A stretch of 64,000 nucleotides of DNA from Archangium lansingense (GTDB taxonomy: Bacteria; Myxococcota; Myxococcia; Myxococcales; Myxococcaceae), in NCBI RefSeq assembly GCF_026626635.1, contig NZ_JAPNKA010000001.1, forward strand, positions 11,268,501 through 11,332,500. Reading direction: 5' to 3'. This document shows, one piece after another, positions 25,657 through 37,790 of the stretch. The notes beneath the pieces were generated by a model, which was not told the DNA's origin, searched no databases, and saw only the letters and a list, made by a program, of their open reading frames with translations. Each line of letters begins with the position of its first letter. Positions within the stretch are counted from its first letter, which is position 1. A program made the translations under genes and the position numbers.

Positions 25657-26277
25657 CTAGCCGTTCACCTTCTTCCACGAGGGACGGGTGCTGATGCGCT
25701 GCCACCAGGACTTCACGTGCGGGCGCTCGGTGATGAGGGTGCCGTGGGGGGTGGCCGAGAGGTACTGCAGGTAGGGCATCCAGCAGATGTCCGCGAGGGA
25801 GAACGTGTCGCCCGCGAGGTAGGCCTGCGACATGAGGGCCCGGTCCGCGACGTCGAGCGCCCGGGCGCTTCCGTCACGACCCTTGTTCACCTTGTCCATG
25901 TCGGGCGCACCGCCACCGCGCATGGCCTTGAACATGAGCTCCATGACGATGGCCATGGCGGACGAGGTGAAATAGGACTGCTCGATGCTCATCCACTGCT
26001 CCATGCGACCGAACGAGGGCGCATCGCTCGGGGTGAGCTTGGGCCCCGGCAGCTTCGCGTCGAGGTAGCGGATGATGGCGCGCGACTCGTACATGGAGAA
26101 GCCGTCATCCTCGAGGTAGGGGATGACGCCGAAGGGGTGCTTCGCCACGTACTCGGGGGACTTCTGCTGGCCCTTCGACAAATCCACCAGCACGAACTGA
26201 GCCTCACGGCCCTTCTCAGCGAGAGTCGTCAGCACCTTGCGGGTACAGGTGCTCATCGGATGACCATGGACCTTCAT
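25657..26277 (-). CDS. Glutathione S-transferase family protein
   Basis: A 206-residue cytoplasmic GST. The N-terminal thioredoxin-fold domain starts MKVHGHPMSTCTRKVLTTLA, with Ser/Thr/Cys at the glutathione-activating position. PFGVIPYLEDDGFSMYESRAIIRYLD contains the cis-Pro and the ES pair that bind glutathione. The helical C-terminal domain has GDTFSLADICWMPYLQYL, the conserved N-capping motif. GSTs conjugate or reduce electrophiles. ATG 26277 has GGGAGGA 10 bases upstream; the frame extends to 26370, but that part is intergenic. It is divergent from the PDZ protein gene, starting 75 bases away. Confidence 0.9.
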   Translation of the reverse strand: MKVHGHPMSTCTRKVLTTLAEKGREAQFVLVDLSKGQQKSPEYVAKHPFGVIPYLEDDGFSMYESRAIIRYLDAKLPGPKLTPSDAPSFGRMEQWMSIEQSYFTSSAMAIVMELMFKAMRGGGAPDMDKVNKGRDGSARALDVADRALMSQAYLAGDTFSLADICWMPYLQYLSATPHGTLITERPHVKSWWQRISTRPSWKKVNG

Positions 26278-26337
26278 GTACGTTCCTCCCTGGGGTTGGA
26301 GGAGCGCGAAGCTACAAGAAGGACTCTGGGGTTGCGC

Positions 26338-26343
26338 TAGCCT
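26338..26343 (+). promoter_or_regulatory. Candidate -10 box, near-leaderless mRNA
   Basis: TAGCCT ends 8 bases before the ATG of the gene at 26352, so a transcript beginning 7-8 bases downstream would start at or next to the start codon. Similar TACGCT/TAGGCT boxes precede 39018, 45621 and 47853. No good -35 box is visible. Confidence 0.35.
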
Positions 26344-26351
26344 TCCGCGCC

Positions 26352-28310
26352 ATGGACCGGAAGCGCACACTTGGGTTGCTCGTCATCGTGCTGGTGCTGG
26401 TGGGGGGTCTGCTGCTCGTCCTTCGGGAGCGCGGCGGAGAACAGGAGCCTCAGGCCACGCGGACGGGAGGAACCGTAGACCCCAAGCCGGCGGCCGCCCC
26501 TGCCGTGACACCTCCGCCACCGAAGCCGGAGCGGGAGTCCGCCCAAGCCGCCAAAGCGATGCCCACGCGCCTGGTGCCGGCCACGCGCGCCGAGGACTCC
26601 ACCGAGCCACATGGAGCTTTCGAGGGCCGCGTCATCTCGGCCACCACGGGAGAAGGGGTGGAAGGCGCCGAGCTGACGTTCGCGGGGCCGGGAGGCGCCA
26701 CGTCCGCGCGCAGCAATGCGAGTGGCCGGTTCCGCTTCGTCCCCTCCACGGCGGGCACGTGGCAGCTCGCGGTGGTGATGGCGCGAGGCTATCTGCCCTT
26801 CGGTCCCGAGTGGGGACAGAGCCCCATCCGATTCACGGCCGTGCCGGGCCAGCGCATCTCGGACCTCGTGCTCGCCCTGACGCCCGAGGTGGAGCTGCTG
26901 GGGCGGGTGGAGGGAGCGGATGGACAGCCCGTGGCCGGAGCGCAGGTGCGGATGCTCACCGGCCGGGGCGAAGAGTCGGTGCTCTTTCCCACGGCGGACC
27001 GCTACACGTCGGATGAGCGCGGGGAGTTCCGCTTCCGAGCCCCCGAGGGAGCCATCGTGGAGGCTCGCCATCCGGCCCATGCCTCCGCTCGAGCCGAGGT
27101 GACGCCGTCGGCGGTGCTGTCACGCCGGCTGGTGGTGAAGCTGGGCAAGCGCGAGGGCACCACGGCCGCGCCGCTGGGCGAGTCGCTGGCGGGGCGCGTG
27201 GTGACCGGAGGCGGAACAGCGGTGACCGGGGCGCTGGTGTCGGTGGTGTCCGCGAGCGCCTGGCCGCGAAGGTATGGAGATGAGCTCGGCTACGAGACGG
27301 TGACGGACCAGGAGGGGCGCTTCAAGGTCGAGGGCCTGGAGCCGGGGAGCTACGACGTCACCGCGAGACTGATGGGGTTGGCGCCCGGGGAGCTCCGGGA
27401 TGTGGCTGCGGGCCGGAAGGATTTGGTGCTGACGCTCGCGCAGGGGGCGAAGCTGGTGGGCACGGTGCGTGATGCGACCACCGGCAAGCCCCTGCCCTCC
27501 TTTACCCTGGACGTACTCACGAAGCGGGGCCCCATCCAGAGCGAAGGCTTCGCGCAGCTCTCGTTCATCGACGCGCAGGGGCACTACGAGCTGGCCGGAG
27601 TGCCGCCCGGCAGCTACCGGGTACAGGTGGCCGCACACGGCTACGCCCCATCCGAGACAGGCGTGGAGGTCCCCAAGGGGACCTCGGGAGCGGTGACGGC
27701 GAACTTCTCGCTCGCGCGCGGGGCGAAGCTGACGGGACGAGTGCTGGAGGAGGGCTCGGGCCTCCCGCTGGAGCGCGCGCGCATCGCTATCGAGGGCTTT
27801 GGCACGGGGGGAGCCCTGTCCGTGCGCTACGACGCACTCACGGATGCCCAGGGCCAGTTCACTCTCGACGGGCTGCCGGTGGGCGAGGTGACCTTGTACG
27901 TCTCCGCCGAGAAGCACCACAGCCGGCTCCTCTCGGGAGTCAGCGTGCGCCCTGACGCCACGCCGCCCCAGGTCATCGAGCTGCGGAAAACAGAGGAAGG
28001 AGAAGAACCGCAGGTGGAGCTGGTGGGAATCGGCGCGGTGCTGGCGCCGAGGGAGGACGCACTGGTGCTGGGCGAGGTGATGCCGGGCGGAGGTGCAGCC
28101 GAGGCGGGGCTCGTCACGGGGGACGGCATCGTGCGAATCAACGGACGTCCAGTGGTGGAGCTCGGCTTCACGGAAGCCGTCCAGAGCATCCGAGGCCCCG
28201 AGGGCAGCCGACTGGTGCTCGGGGTGCGCAAAGCGTCGGCGCCAGGCACGGGCGAGAGCCCCGCCCCCGCAGTGGACATCACCGTGACGCGGCGCCGCAT
28301 CCGCCGGTAG
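26352..28310 (+). CDS. Anchored protein with carboxypeptidase-regulatory repeats and PDZ domain
   Basis: A 652-residue envelope protein. N-terminal membrane anchor (LGLLVIVLVLVGGLLLVL, residues 6-24), a Pro/Ala-rich linker, then about five carboxypeptidase-regulatory-like beta-sandwich repeats (about 85-540). Typical repeat segments are FEGRVISATTGEGVEGAELT, LAGRVVTGGGTAVTGALV, VGTVRDATTGKPLPSFTLDV and LTGRVLEEGSGLPLERARIA, each ending with a G-Y/R-V-V/A strand. The last 100 residues are a PDZ domain (VLGEVMPGGGAAEAGLVTGD, then INGRPVVEL). PDZ domains bind C-terminal peptides; the repeats probably act as spacers or binding modules in the periplasm. No protease domain is present. The immunity-like gene follows 18 bases downstream. 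Confidence 0.82.
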   Translation: MDRKRTLGLLVIVLVLVGGLLLVLRERGGEQEPQATRTGGTVDPKPAAAPAVTPPPPKPERESAQAAKAMPTRLVPATRAEDSTEPHGAFEGRVISATTGEGVEGAELTFAGPGGATSARSNASGRFRFVPSTAGTWQLAVVMARGYLPFGPEWGQSPIRFTAVPGQRISDLVLALTPEVELLGRVEGADGQPVAGAQVRMLTGRGEESVLFPTADRYTSDERGEFRFRAPEGAIVEARHPAHASARAEVTPSAVLSRRLVVKLGKREGTTAAPLGESLAGRVVTGGGTAVTGALVSVVSASAWPRRYGDELGYETVTDQEGRFKVEGLEPGSYDVTARLMGLAPGELRDVAAGRKDLVLTLAQGAKLVGTVRDATTGKPLPSFTLDVLTKRGPIQSEGFAQLSFIDAQGHYELAGVPPGSYRVQVAAHGYAPSETGVEVPKGTSGAVTANFSLARGAKLTGRVLEEGSGLPLERARIAIEGFGTGGALSVRYDALTDAQGQFTLDGLPVGEVTLYVSAEKHHSRLLSGVSVRPDATPPQVIELRKTEEGEEPQVELVGIGAVLAPREDALVLGEVMPGGGAAEAGLVTGDGIVRINGRPVVELGFTEAVQSIRGPEGSRLVLGVRKASAPGTGESPAPAVDITVTRRRIRR

Positions 28311-28328
28311 AGGGAGCAAGGCACAACC

Positions 28329-28703
28329 GTGAAACAACTCAACTTCGATGTGGATCCCGTCCTGCAAGCACTGGGGACTGTGAACGAGAAGTACCAGGAG
28401 GGCTCCCCAGAAGACGAAGCGCTCCGGATCGCCGCAGTGGCGCTGCTCTACGTGCGCGACATCCAAAAGCTGGACGAGTACCGCGAGTACTTTCGCAAGT
28501 TCTACATCCCAGCCATCGAGTCAGTCGTCGTCTCCCAGACCTTCGCCACAAGAGAAGAAGCCGACACATGGCTGGCCAGTGGAAAAGCCAGCGAAGAGGA
28601 GCTCGTCCGAATTGCTGGCCAGGGATTTCGCGTCATCACTACTGCGCGGAAGGGAACGGGCTTGATGTTCCTTCGCACGCCCCTGCCGGAAGAAATGGAG
28701 TAA
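28329..28703 (+). CDS. Immunity-like small protein, one EEAxxWL unit
   Basis: A 124-residue protein with GTG start at 28329 after GGGAGCAAGG. A helical N-terminal half (SPEDEALRIAAVALLYVRDI) is followed by a unit starting SQTFATREEADTWLASGK and a beta-rich end (IAGQGFRVITTARKGTGLMF). The unit matches the two units in the protein at 8767 (SFATLEEAEAWL, then IAGEPYLAVYH), and the helical parts also look alike, so the two genes are likely distant paralogues. GC content is lower than in neighbours. No toxin gene is adjacent, so if it is an immunity protein it is an orphan. Function is inferred only from that likeness. Confidence 0.6.
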   Translation: MKQLNFDVDPVLQALGTVNEKYQEGSPEDEALRIAAVALLYVRDIQKLDEYREYFRKFYIPAIESVVVSQTFATREEADTWLASGKASEEELVRIAGQGFRVITTARKGTGLMFLRTPLPEEME

Positions 28704-28737
28704 CGCACAACCTCCGAGTCCGGCCGCGCTCTTCACG

Positions 28738-28762
28738 AACTGGTCCGATGGTCGGACCAGTT
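28738..28762. terminator. Perfect 11-bp hairpin between convergent genes
   Basis: AACTGGTCCGA / TCGGACCAGTT with a 3-base loop, in the 106-base gap between the ends of the immunity-like gene (plus) and gltD (minus). Position and symmetry fit a two-way terminator; neither side has a T-run. Confidence 0.6.
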
Positions 28763-28809
28763 GCTCGCGACCGGGCCCGGAGGGCCTCCTGCCTTCAAGC
28801 CCCCGGGGC

Positions 28810-30273
28810 TCAGCCGAAGGCGCAGTCCTTGCCCTTCGTCGGCAGCGCCGAGGACTCCCGGGTCAGGTACGTGTCGACGGCCTTTGCCGCCTCGCGCCCG
28901 TCCGCGAGAGCCCAGACGATGAGGCTCGCCCCGCGGCTCGCATCACCCGCGCAATACACGCCGTCCACCGACGTGGCGAAGTGCGCGTCCACCTGCACGT
29001 TGCCTCGCGGCGAGAGCTTCACACCCAGCTGCTCCGCGAGCAGCCCGGTATCCGGCCCCGTGAAGCCCATGGCCAGCACCAGCAGGTCCACCTCGTAGAC
29101 CGTCTCGGAGCCGGGCACCTCCACCAACCGAGGTGCTCCACTGGCCTCGCGCTGGAGCTCCACCCGCACGGCGTGCAGCGCCTGGAGCCGCCCGTCCACG
29201 CCAACGAGCTGCTTCGTCATCAGCCCGAACTCGCGCGCCCCGCCCTCCTCCTGACTCGACGAGGTGCGGAAGATGAGCGGCCAGCGCGGCCACGGATTGC
29301 CGTCGGCACGCACCTTGGGAGGAGCCGGCATCAGCTCCACCTGCGTCACGCTCGCCGCGCCCTGGCGCAACGCCGTGCCCAGACAGTCCGAGCCCGTGTC
29401 GCCTCCGCCCAGGATGAGCACCCGCCTGCCCGCCGCGTCCAGCCGAGGCTCGCGCGTGGCCAGCCCCGCCACCACCCGGTTCTGGTGCTTCAGGTACTCC
29501 ATGGCCTGCACCACACCGGACAGCTCGCGCCCGGGCACCTCGAGCTCCCTCGCCTTCGTCGCGCCCATGGCCAGCACCACGGCGTCGTACTGCGCACGCA
29601 GCGCCTGGAAGCCCGGCTCGCGGCCCACGTCCACGCCACAGCGGAACTCCACGCCCTCGGCTTCCAGCAGCTTCAGCCGCCGGTCCAGCACGGACTTCTC
29701 CATCTTGAAGTCGGGAATGCCGTAGCGAAGCAGACCTCCGGGCCGGTCGTCCCGCTCGTACACGGTGACGCTGTGCCCCGCCTGATTGAGCTGGGCCGCC
29801 GCCGCCAGTCCCGCGGGCCCCGAGCCCACCACCGCCACGCGCTTGCCCGTGCGGCTCACCGGAGGCCGGGCACGCACCCAGCCCTCAGCGAAGGCCCGCT
29901 CGATGATCTCCTTCTCCATCTGCTCGATGGTGACCGGGTCCTGGTTGATACCGAGGACGCAGGCGGCCTCGCACGGGGCCGGGCACAGCCGTCCGGTGAA
30001 CTCGGGGAAGTTGTTGGTGCCGCTCAGCGCGAGGAAGGCCTCCTTCCACTTCCCCCGGAACACCGCGTCGTTGAAGTCCGGGATGGGATTGCCCAGCGGA
30101 CAGCCCTGCTGACAGAAGGGCACACCACAGTCCATACAGCGCCCCGCCTGCCGCTTCGCCTCCTCGGCGGACAGCGGCAGGACGAACTCGCGCGAGTCCC
30201 CTACCCGCTCGGACTTCTCCCGCTTGGGGGCGTGCACGCGCTGCCACTCCATGAAGCCAGTCGTCTTTCCCAT
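28810..30273 (-). CDS. gltD: Glutamate synthase (NADPH) small subunit
   Basis: A 487-residue flavoprotein that passes electrons from NADPH to the large subunit for the reductive formation of glutamate from glutamine and 2-oxoglutarate. N-terminal Fe-S cysteines: CMDCGVPFCQQGCPLGNPIP (about 42-61) and CPAPCEAACVLG (about 96-107). The FAD site is VVGSGPAGLAAAAQL and the NADPH site LILGGGDTGSDCLG. The C-terminal GVYCAGDASRGASLIVWA closes the FAD domain. Length and motifs match GltD. It starts 3 bases after the gltB stop on the same strand, so it is the second gene of the operon. Confidence 0.96.
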   Translation of the reverse strand: MGKTTGFMEWQRVHAPKREKSERVGDSREFVLPLSAEEAKRQAGRCMDCGVPFCQQGCPLGNPIPDFNDAVFRGKWKEAFLALSGTNNFPEFTGRLCPAPCEAACVLGINQDPVTIEQMEKEIIERAFAEGWVRARPPVSRTGKRVAVVGSGPAGLAAAAQLNQAGHSVTVYERDDRPGGLLRYGIPDFKMEKSVLDRRLKLLEAEGVEFRCGVDVGREPGFQALRAQYDAVVLAMGATKARELEVPGRELSGVVQAMEYLKHQNRVVAGLATREPRLDAAGRRVLILGGGDTGSDCLGTALRQGAASVTQVELMPAPPKVRADGNPWPRWPLIFRTSSSQEEGGAREFGLMTKQLVGVDGRLQALHAVRVELQREASGAPRLVEVPGSETVYEVDLLVLAMGFTGPDTGLLAEQLGVKLSPRGNVQVDAHFATSVDGVYCAGDASRGASLIVWALADGREAAKAVDTYLTRESSALPTKGKDCAFG

Positions 30274-30276
30274 GGC

Positions 30277-34836
<4,560 letters not shown>

Positions 34837-34866
34837 CAGCGCTCCCTCTTGGCGGAAGAATCCCGA

Positions 34867-34897
34867 TTGACGCGGAGAGTCTATTGCACCGCGTCAA
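34867..34897. promoter_or_regulatory. Inverted repeat upstream of gltB, likely operator
   Basis: TTGACGCGG - 13 bases - CCGCGTCAA, perfect 9-bp arms, 31 to 61 bases upstream of the gltB ATG. The size and spacing fit a site for a dimeric regulator overlapping the promoter. The arm nearer the far side also reads TTGACG on the minus strand, like a -35 box. Confidence 0.55.
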
Positions 34898-34975
34898 CCC
34901 GTGTAAGCAGGCAAGAAGAAATGAGCGCCCGTAAGCGCCTGGGGCGCCCGGGGGAGCGGGGGCCCGGTGAGGGCC

Positions 34976-36892
34976 TCACGGCAGCATGAGGGCTTCCAGG
35001 GGAACGCGCTCCGGACAGGAGGTGGGCTCCCCGGCGCGTCCGCGCTCGCCGATCAGGCCCAGCGTGGCGCGCACGGCGGCGAGCAGCTCCTGCTCCCGGT
35101 AGGGCCGGGAACACATCGAGTGGTCCGGGTGGGCCCAGGCAGGCCGAGAGGCCCCGGCCAGGACGATGGGGATGGGCCGGGCGCGCGGCAGCTCGGCGAA
35201 GGCGGACAGGAAGAGGCCCAATTGCGTGGGCGGGGCGCCTTCCGACAACAGCACCAGGTCCACCGGCAGGGCCGAGGCGCGGCGCAGCGAGTCCACGCCC
35301 CCATGTGCGGTGAGCACCTCGAAGCCCTCGGCACGCAACACGCGCTCGGCGGTCAGCTCCTGCACCGGGTCCTCATCCAGCAGCAGCACCCGGCGCGGCA
35401 GGCGGCGCACCTCGCTCGGGGACATGCGCGGCAGGCCCAGGGTGAAGGTGGAGCCCTGGCCCTCGGCGCTCGACATGGACAGCTCGCCCTGGTGCAGCTG
35501 GGCGATGGAGTGGCTGATGAAAAGTCCCAGCCCCAGCCCACCAAAGTGGCGGTACGGGGAGTTGCCCGCCCGGTAGAAGCGCTGGAAGAGGCGCGATTGA
35601 TCCTGCGTCGGAATGCCGATGCCCCGGTCCCTCACGTGCAAGCGCGCCTCGCTGGGCAGCGCCTCCACCTCCACGGAGATGGGCTCGCCCTTGGGGCTGT
35701 ACTTGTCCGCGTTCTCCAGCAGGTTGACGAGCACCTGCTCCAGCCGCTCCCGGTCCGCCTGCAACCAGAGGTGCTCGCGCGGCACCGTCAGGCTGAAGGG
35801 GCGCTCGAGGGTGTGGCGGAACTGGTCCACCACCTCCGCCACCAGGTGGCCCAGCTCCAACGGTGCAAGCTGCAAGGAGAGCTGGCGCTCCTCCAGCCGC
35901 GACACATCCAACAACTCGTTCACCAGCCGCTCCAGTCGATCCACCTGCCGCTTGGACTTGATGACGCTGGAGAGCTCCACCCGCTGTCCCTGGGCGAGGC
36001 TGCGCTCCATGGCGCGCAACGTGAGCTTGAGCGGAGTCAGGGGCGTCTTCAGCTCGTGCGAGGCGATGGACATGAACTCCTCGCGCACACGAAGGGCCGC
36101 CTGGGTCTCGCGCAACAAGCGCGCGTTCTCCACCGTCACCGCCACCTGCCCGGCCGCCGCGCTCCACAGGTCCAGCTCGCGCAGGGAGAAGGAGGTGCCC
36201 TGCTCCTTGTAGAGGACGAGCAGCCCCAGGGCGCGCTTCTGGGACAGCAGCGGCACCGCGGCGAAGATGGAGCCCACCGAGTCTCCGTAGCCGCGCTGGA
36301 CGCCAATCTGGGGCTGGCGGGTGGCGAGCGCCGCCTCGAAGGAGTCGGCATGGTCCTCGAGCGCGTCCTCGGGCGAGTCGGCGCTGGCCAGGTCGGACAC
36401 TGCCACGCGGCGCAGGGACTGGCCCTCCTCGGCCAGGTACACCTCGGCGCGGCGCACCTGCGCGCAGCGCACCACGGCCAGCACCGCGGCCTTGCACACG
36501 CTGTCCACGTCCAGTGTCTCCCCCACCTCGCGAGCAATCTCCTGAAGGGCCTGGGCGAAGGCGACGTCATCGTCGGCGCCGGAGGGCTCGAAGAGGAGCC
36601 AGAAGCCGGGGGCCGCGTCGGGACCCGAGGGACGTACCCGGATACGAACCTGCTTGAGGCCCGAGGTGATGGCATGGCCCGAGTGGCCGCGGCCCTCGCG
36701 CAGGGCGCGCTCCAGGGCATCCCGGCCCCAACCGCCCTCGAGGGCCGAGAGCACGGGGTCTCCCACCTGGAGGACCATGCCCGTCTTGGCACTGAAGTCC
36801 GGCTCCAGCCACTCCACGCGCAGGTCCGGTCCAAGCCGAACCGCGGCCTGGGGGACGCACGCGAGGATGTCCTGGAAATCAGAGGGCAGCAT
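34976..36892 (-). CDS. Hybrid histidine kinase with degenerate receiver
   Basis: A 638-residue cytoplasmic kinase. PAS-like N-terminal domain (about 1-115), GAF domain (about 120-270; CKAAVLAVVRCAQVRRAEVY), HisKA with SIASHELKTPLTPLKL (His near 279), HATPase with VLVNLLENADKYSP, DRGIGI and GLGLGLF (about 370-480), then a C-terminal receiver-like domain from about 499 (RRVLLLDEDPVQ). In that receiver the phospho-acceptor Asp is Ser (DLVLLSEGAP, near 549) and the conserved Lys is Arg (MCSRPYRE). The acidic pair remains, so it probably cannot be phosphorylated in the normal way. The transmitter is intact. It lies upstream of gltB on the same strand with 139 bases between, and divergent from queF. 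Confidence 0.88.
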   Translation of the reverse strand: MLPSDFQDILACVPQAAVRLGPDLRVEWLEPDFSAKTGMVLQVGDPVLSALEGGWGRDALERALREGRGHSGHAITSGLKQVRIRVRPSGPDAAPGFWLLFEPSGADDDVAFAQALQEIAREVGETLDVDSVCKAAVLAVVRCAQVRRAEVYLAEEGQSLRRVAVSDLASADSPEDALEDHADSFEAALATRQPQIGVQRGYGDSVGSIFAAVPLLSQKRALGLLVLYKEQGTSFSLRELDLWSAAAGQVAVTVENARLLRETQAALRVREEFMSIASHELKTPLTPLKLTLRAMERSLAQGQRVELSSVIKSKRQVDRLERLVNELLDVSRLEERQLSLQLAPLELGHLVAEVVDQFRHTLERPFSLTVPREHLWLQADRERLEQVLVNLLENADKYSPKGEPISVEVEALPSEARLHVRDRGIGIPTQDQSRLFQRFYRAGNSPYRHFGGLGLGLFISHSIAQLHQGELSMSSAEGQGSTFTLGLPRMSPSEVRRLPRRVLLLDEDPVQELTAERVLRAEGFEVLTAHGGVDSLRRASALPVDLVLLSEGAPPTQLGLFLSAFAELPRARPIPIVLAGASRPAWAHPDHSMCSRPYREQELLAAVRATLGLIGERGRAGEPTSCPERVPLEALMLP

Positions 36893-37073
36893 GCGGGGCG
36901 AGGATCTGAGTTACGCCCATGATACTGGAGACACAAGGTGACCCCGGCCCGCCTGCACCCGCCTGGACAGAGGGGGCGTTGGGGGGAGGACAGGAGGGCC
37001 GCCCGGCCGGGGGGGGAGCGTTCAACACAGAGAGGCTGCAATCCGCCGTCTGTGTGTTAGACGACACCCCGCC

Positions 37074-37475
37074 ATGCCTTCCCAGCCGACCAAGGAACTG
37101 AAGACCTTTCCCAACCCCGCGCAGGATCGCGACTACGAGATCGCCTTCGACGTGCCGGAGTTCACCTGCCTCTGCCCGCTGACGGGGCAGCCGGACTTCG
37201 CGAAGTTCAAGATTCGCTACGTGCCGGACGAGCTGTGCGTGGAGCTGAAGAGTCTGAAGCTCTACATGTGGTCGTACCGGGACGAGGGGGCCTTCCACGA
37301 GAAGGTGACCAACACCATCGCCGACGACATCGTGAAAGCCATCCAGCCGAGGAAGCTGACGGTGGAAGGCGACTTCTTCGTGCGAGGAGGCATCGGGACG
37401 CTGGTCACGGTGACGCACGAGAAGAAGGGCCGGGGAGCGAAGGCGAAGAAGAGCGCCCCCGCCCGCCGCAAGTAG
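37074..37475 (+). CDS. queF: NADPH-dependent 7-cyano-7-deazaguanine reductase
   Basis: A 133-residue QueF of the short, single-domain type. It reduces the nitrile preQ0 to the amine preQ1 in the synthesis of queuosine, the modified tRNA wobble base. Key features: EFTCLCPLTGQPDFAKFKI holds the catalytic Cys, which forms a thioimide with preQ0. ELKSLKLYMWSYRDEGAFHE is the QueF motif, with the Glu that binds the base. VTHEKKG closes the core. A Lys/Ala-rich tail follows (RGAKAKKSAPARRK). ATG 37074. No preQ1 riboswitch was recognised in the 181-base gap upstream. No other queuosine-precursor genes lie next to it; a QueA-like gene lies at 58695. Confidence 0.94.
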   Translation: MPSQPTKELKTFPNPAQDRDYEIAFDVPEFTCLCPLTGQPDFAKFKIRYVPDELCVELKSLKLYMWSYRDEGAFHEKVTNTIADDIVKAIQPRKLTVEGDFFVRGGIGTLVTVTHEKKGRGAKAKKSAPARRK

Positions 37476-37480
37476 GCCCA

Positions 37481-37520
37481 ATCTCCCCTCTCCCCCCGGG
37501 AGAGGGACGGGGTGAGGGTA
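37481..37520. repeat. Dispersed palindromic repeat, copy 2
   Basis: Inverse orientation of the element at 16028-16064: CTCTCCCCCCGGGAGAG core followed by GGACGGGGTGAGGGTA. It sits just after the queF stop, where its stem could serve as a terminator. Confidence 0.75.
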
Positions 37521-37551
37521 CCCGCGCCCCGGGTTGCCCCCGTGGGACGGG

Positions 37552-37764
37552 CTACTGTCCGTCCCCCATCTTCGACTCCAGGTCACGCGCGCGCTGCTCG
37601 GCATCGGACTCGATGCGATCAGCGGCGCCGCGAACGTTGTCGAGCTGCCGCTTCGGAGCGCTGGCACCACTGTCGGAAGAGCGGCTCGAGGCGTGGTTGA
37701 GCGCGTAATAAGCGGCGCCCGAGATGGCGGCGATGGCGAGGACGACGGTGATCAGCTTGCCCAT
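37552..37764 (-). CDS. Small membrane-anchored protein
   Basis: A 70-residue protein, ATG at 37764 with GGGAG upstream. One N-terminal hydrophobic helix (LITVVLAIAAISGAAYYAL) is followed by a polar, charged tail (KRQLDNVRGAADRIESDAEQRARDLESKM) that may form a short coiled coil. The helix would put the tail in the periplasm or leave it as a signal-anchored peptide. It begins 26 bases downstream of the Ser/Thr kinase stop on the same strand and is probably co-transcribed with it. No family recognised. Confidence 0.65.
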   Translation of the reverse strand: MGKLITVVLAIAAISGAAYYALNHASSRSSDSGASAPKRQLDNVRGAADRIESDAEQRARDLESKMGDGQ

Positions 37765-37790
37765 GACGAGTGCTCCCGGGGCTGTGTGCG

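Noticed and set aside
36893..37073. preQ1 riboswitch upstream of queF
   Set aside because: The G-rich gap shows no recognisable preQ1 aptamer pattern (small pseudoknot with A-rich tail).
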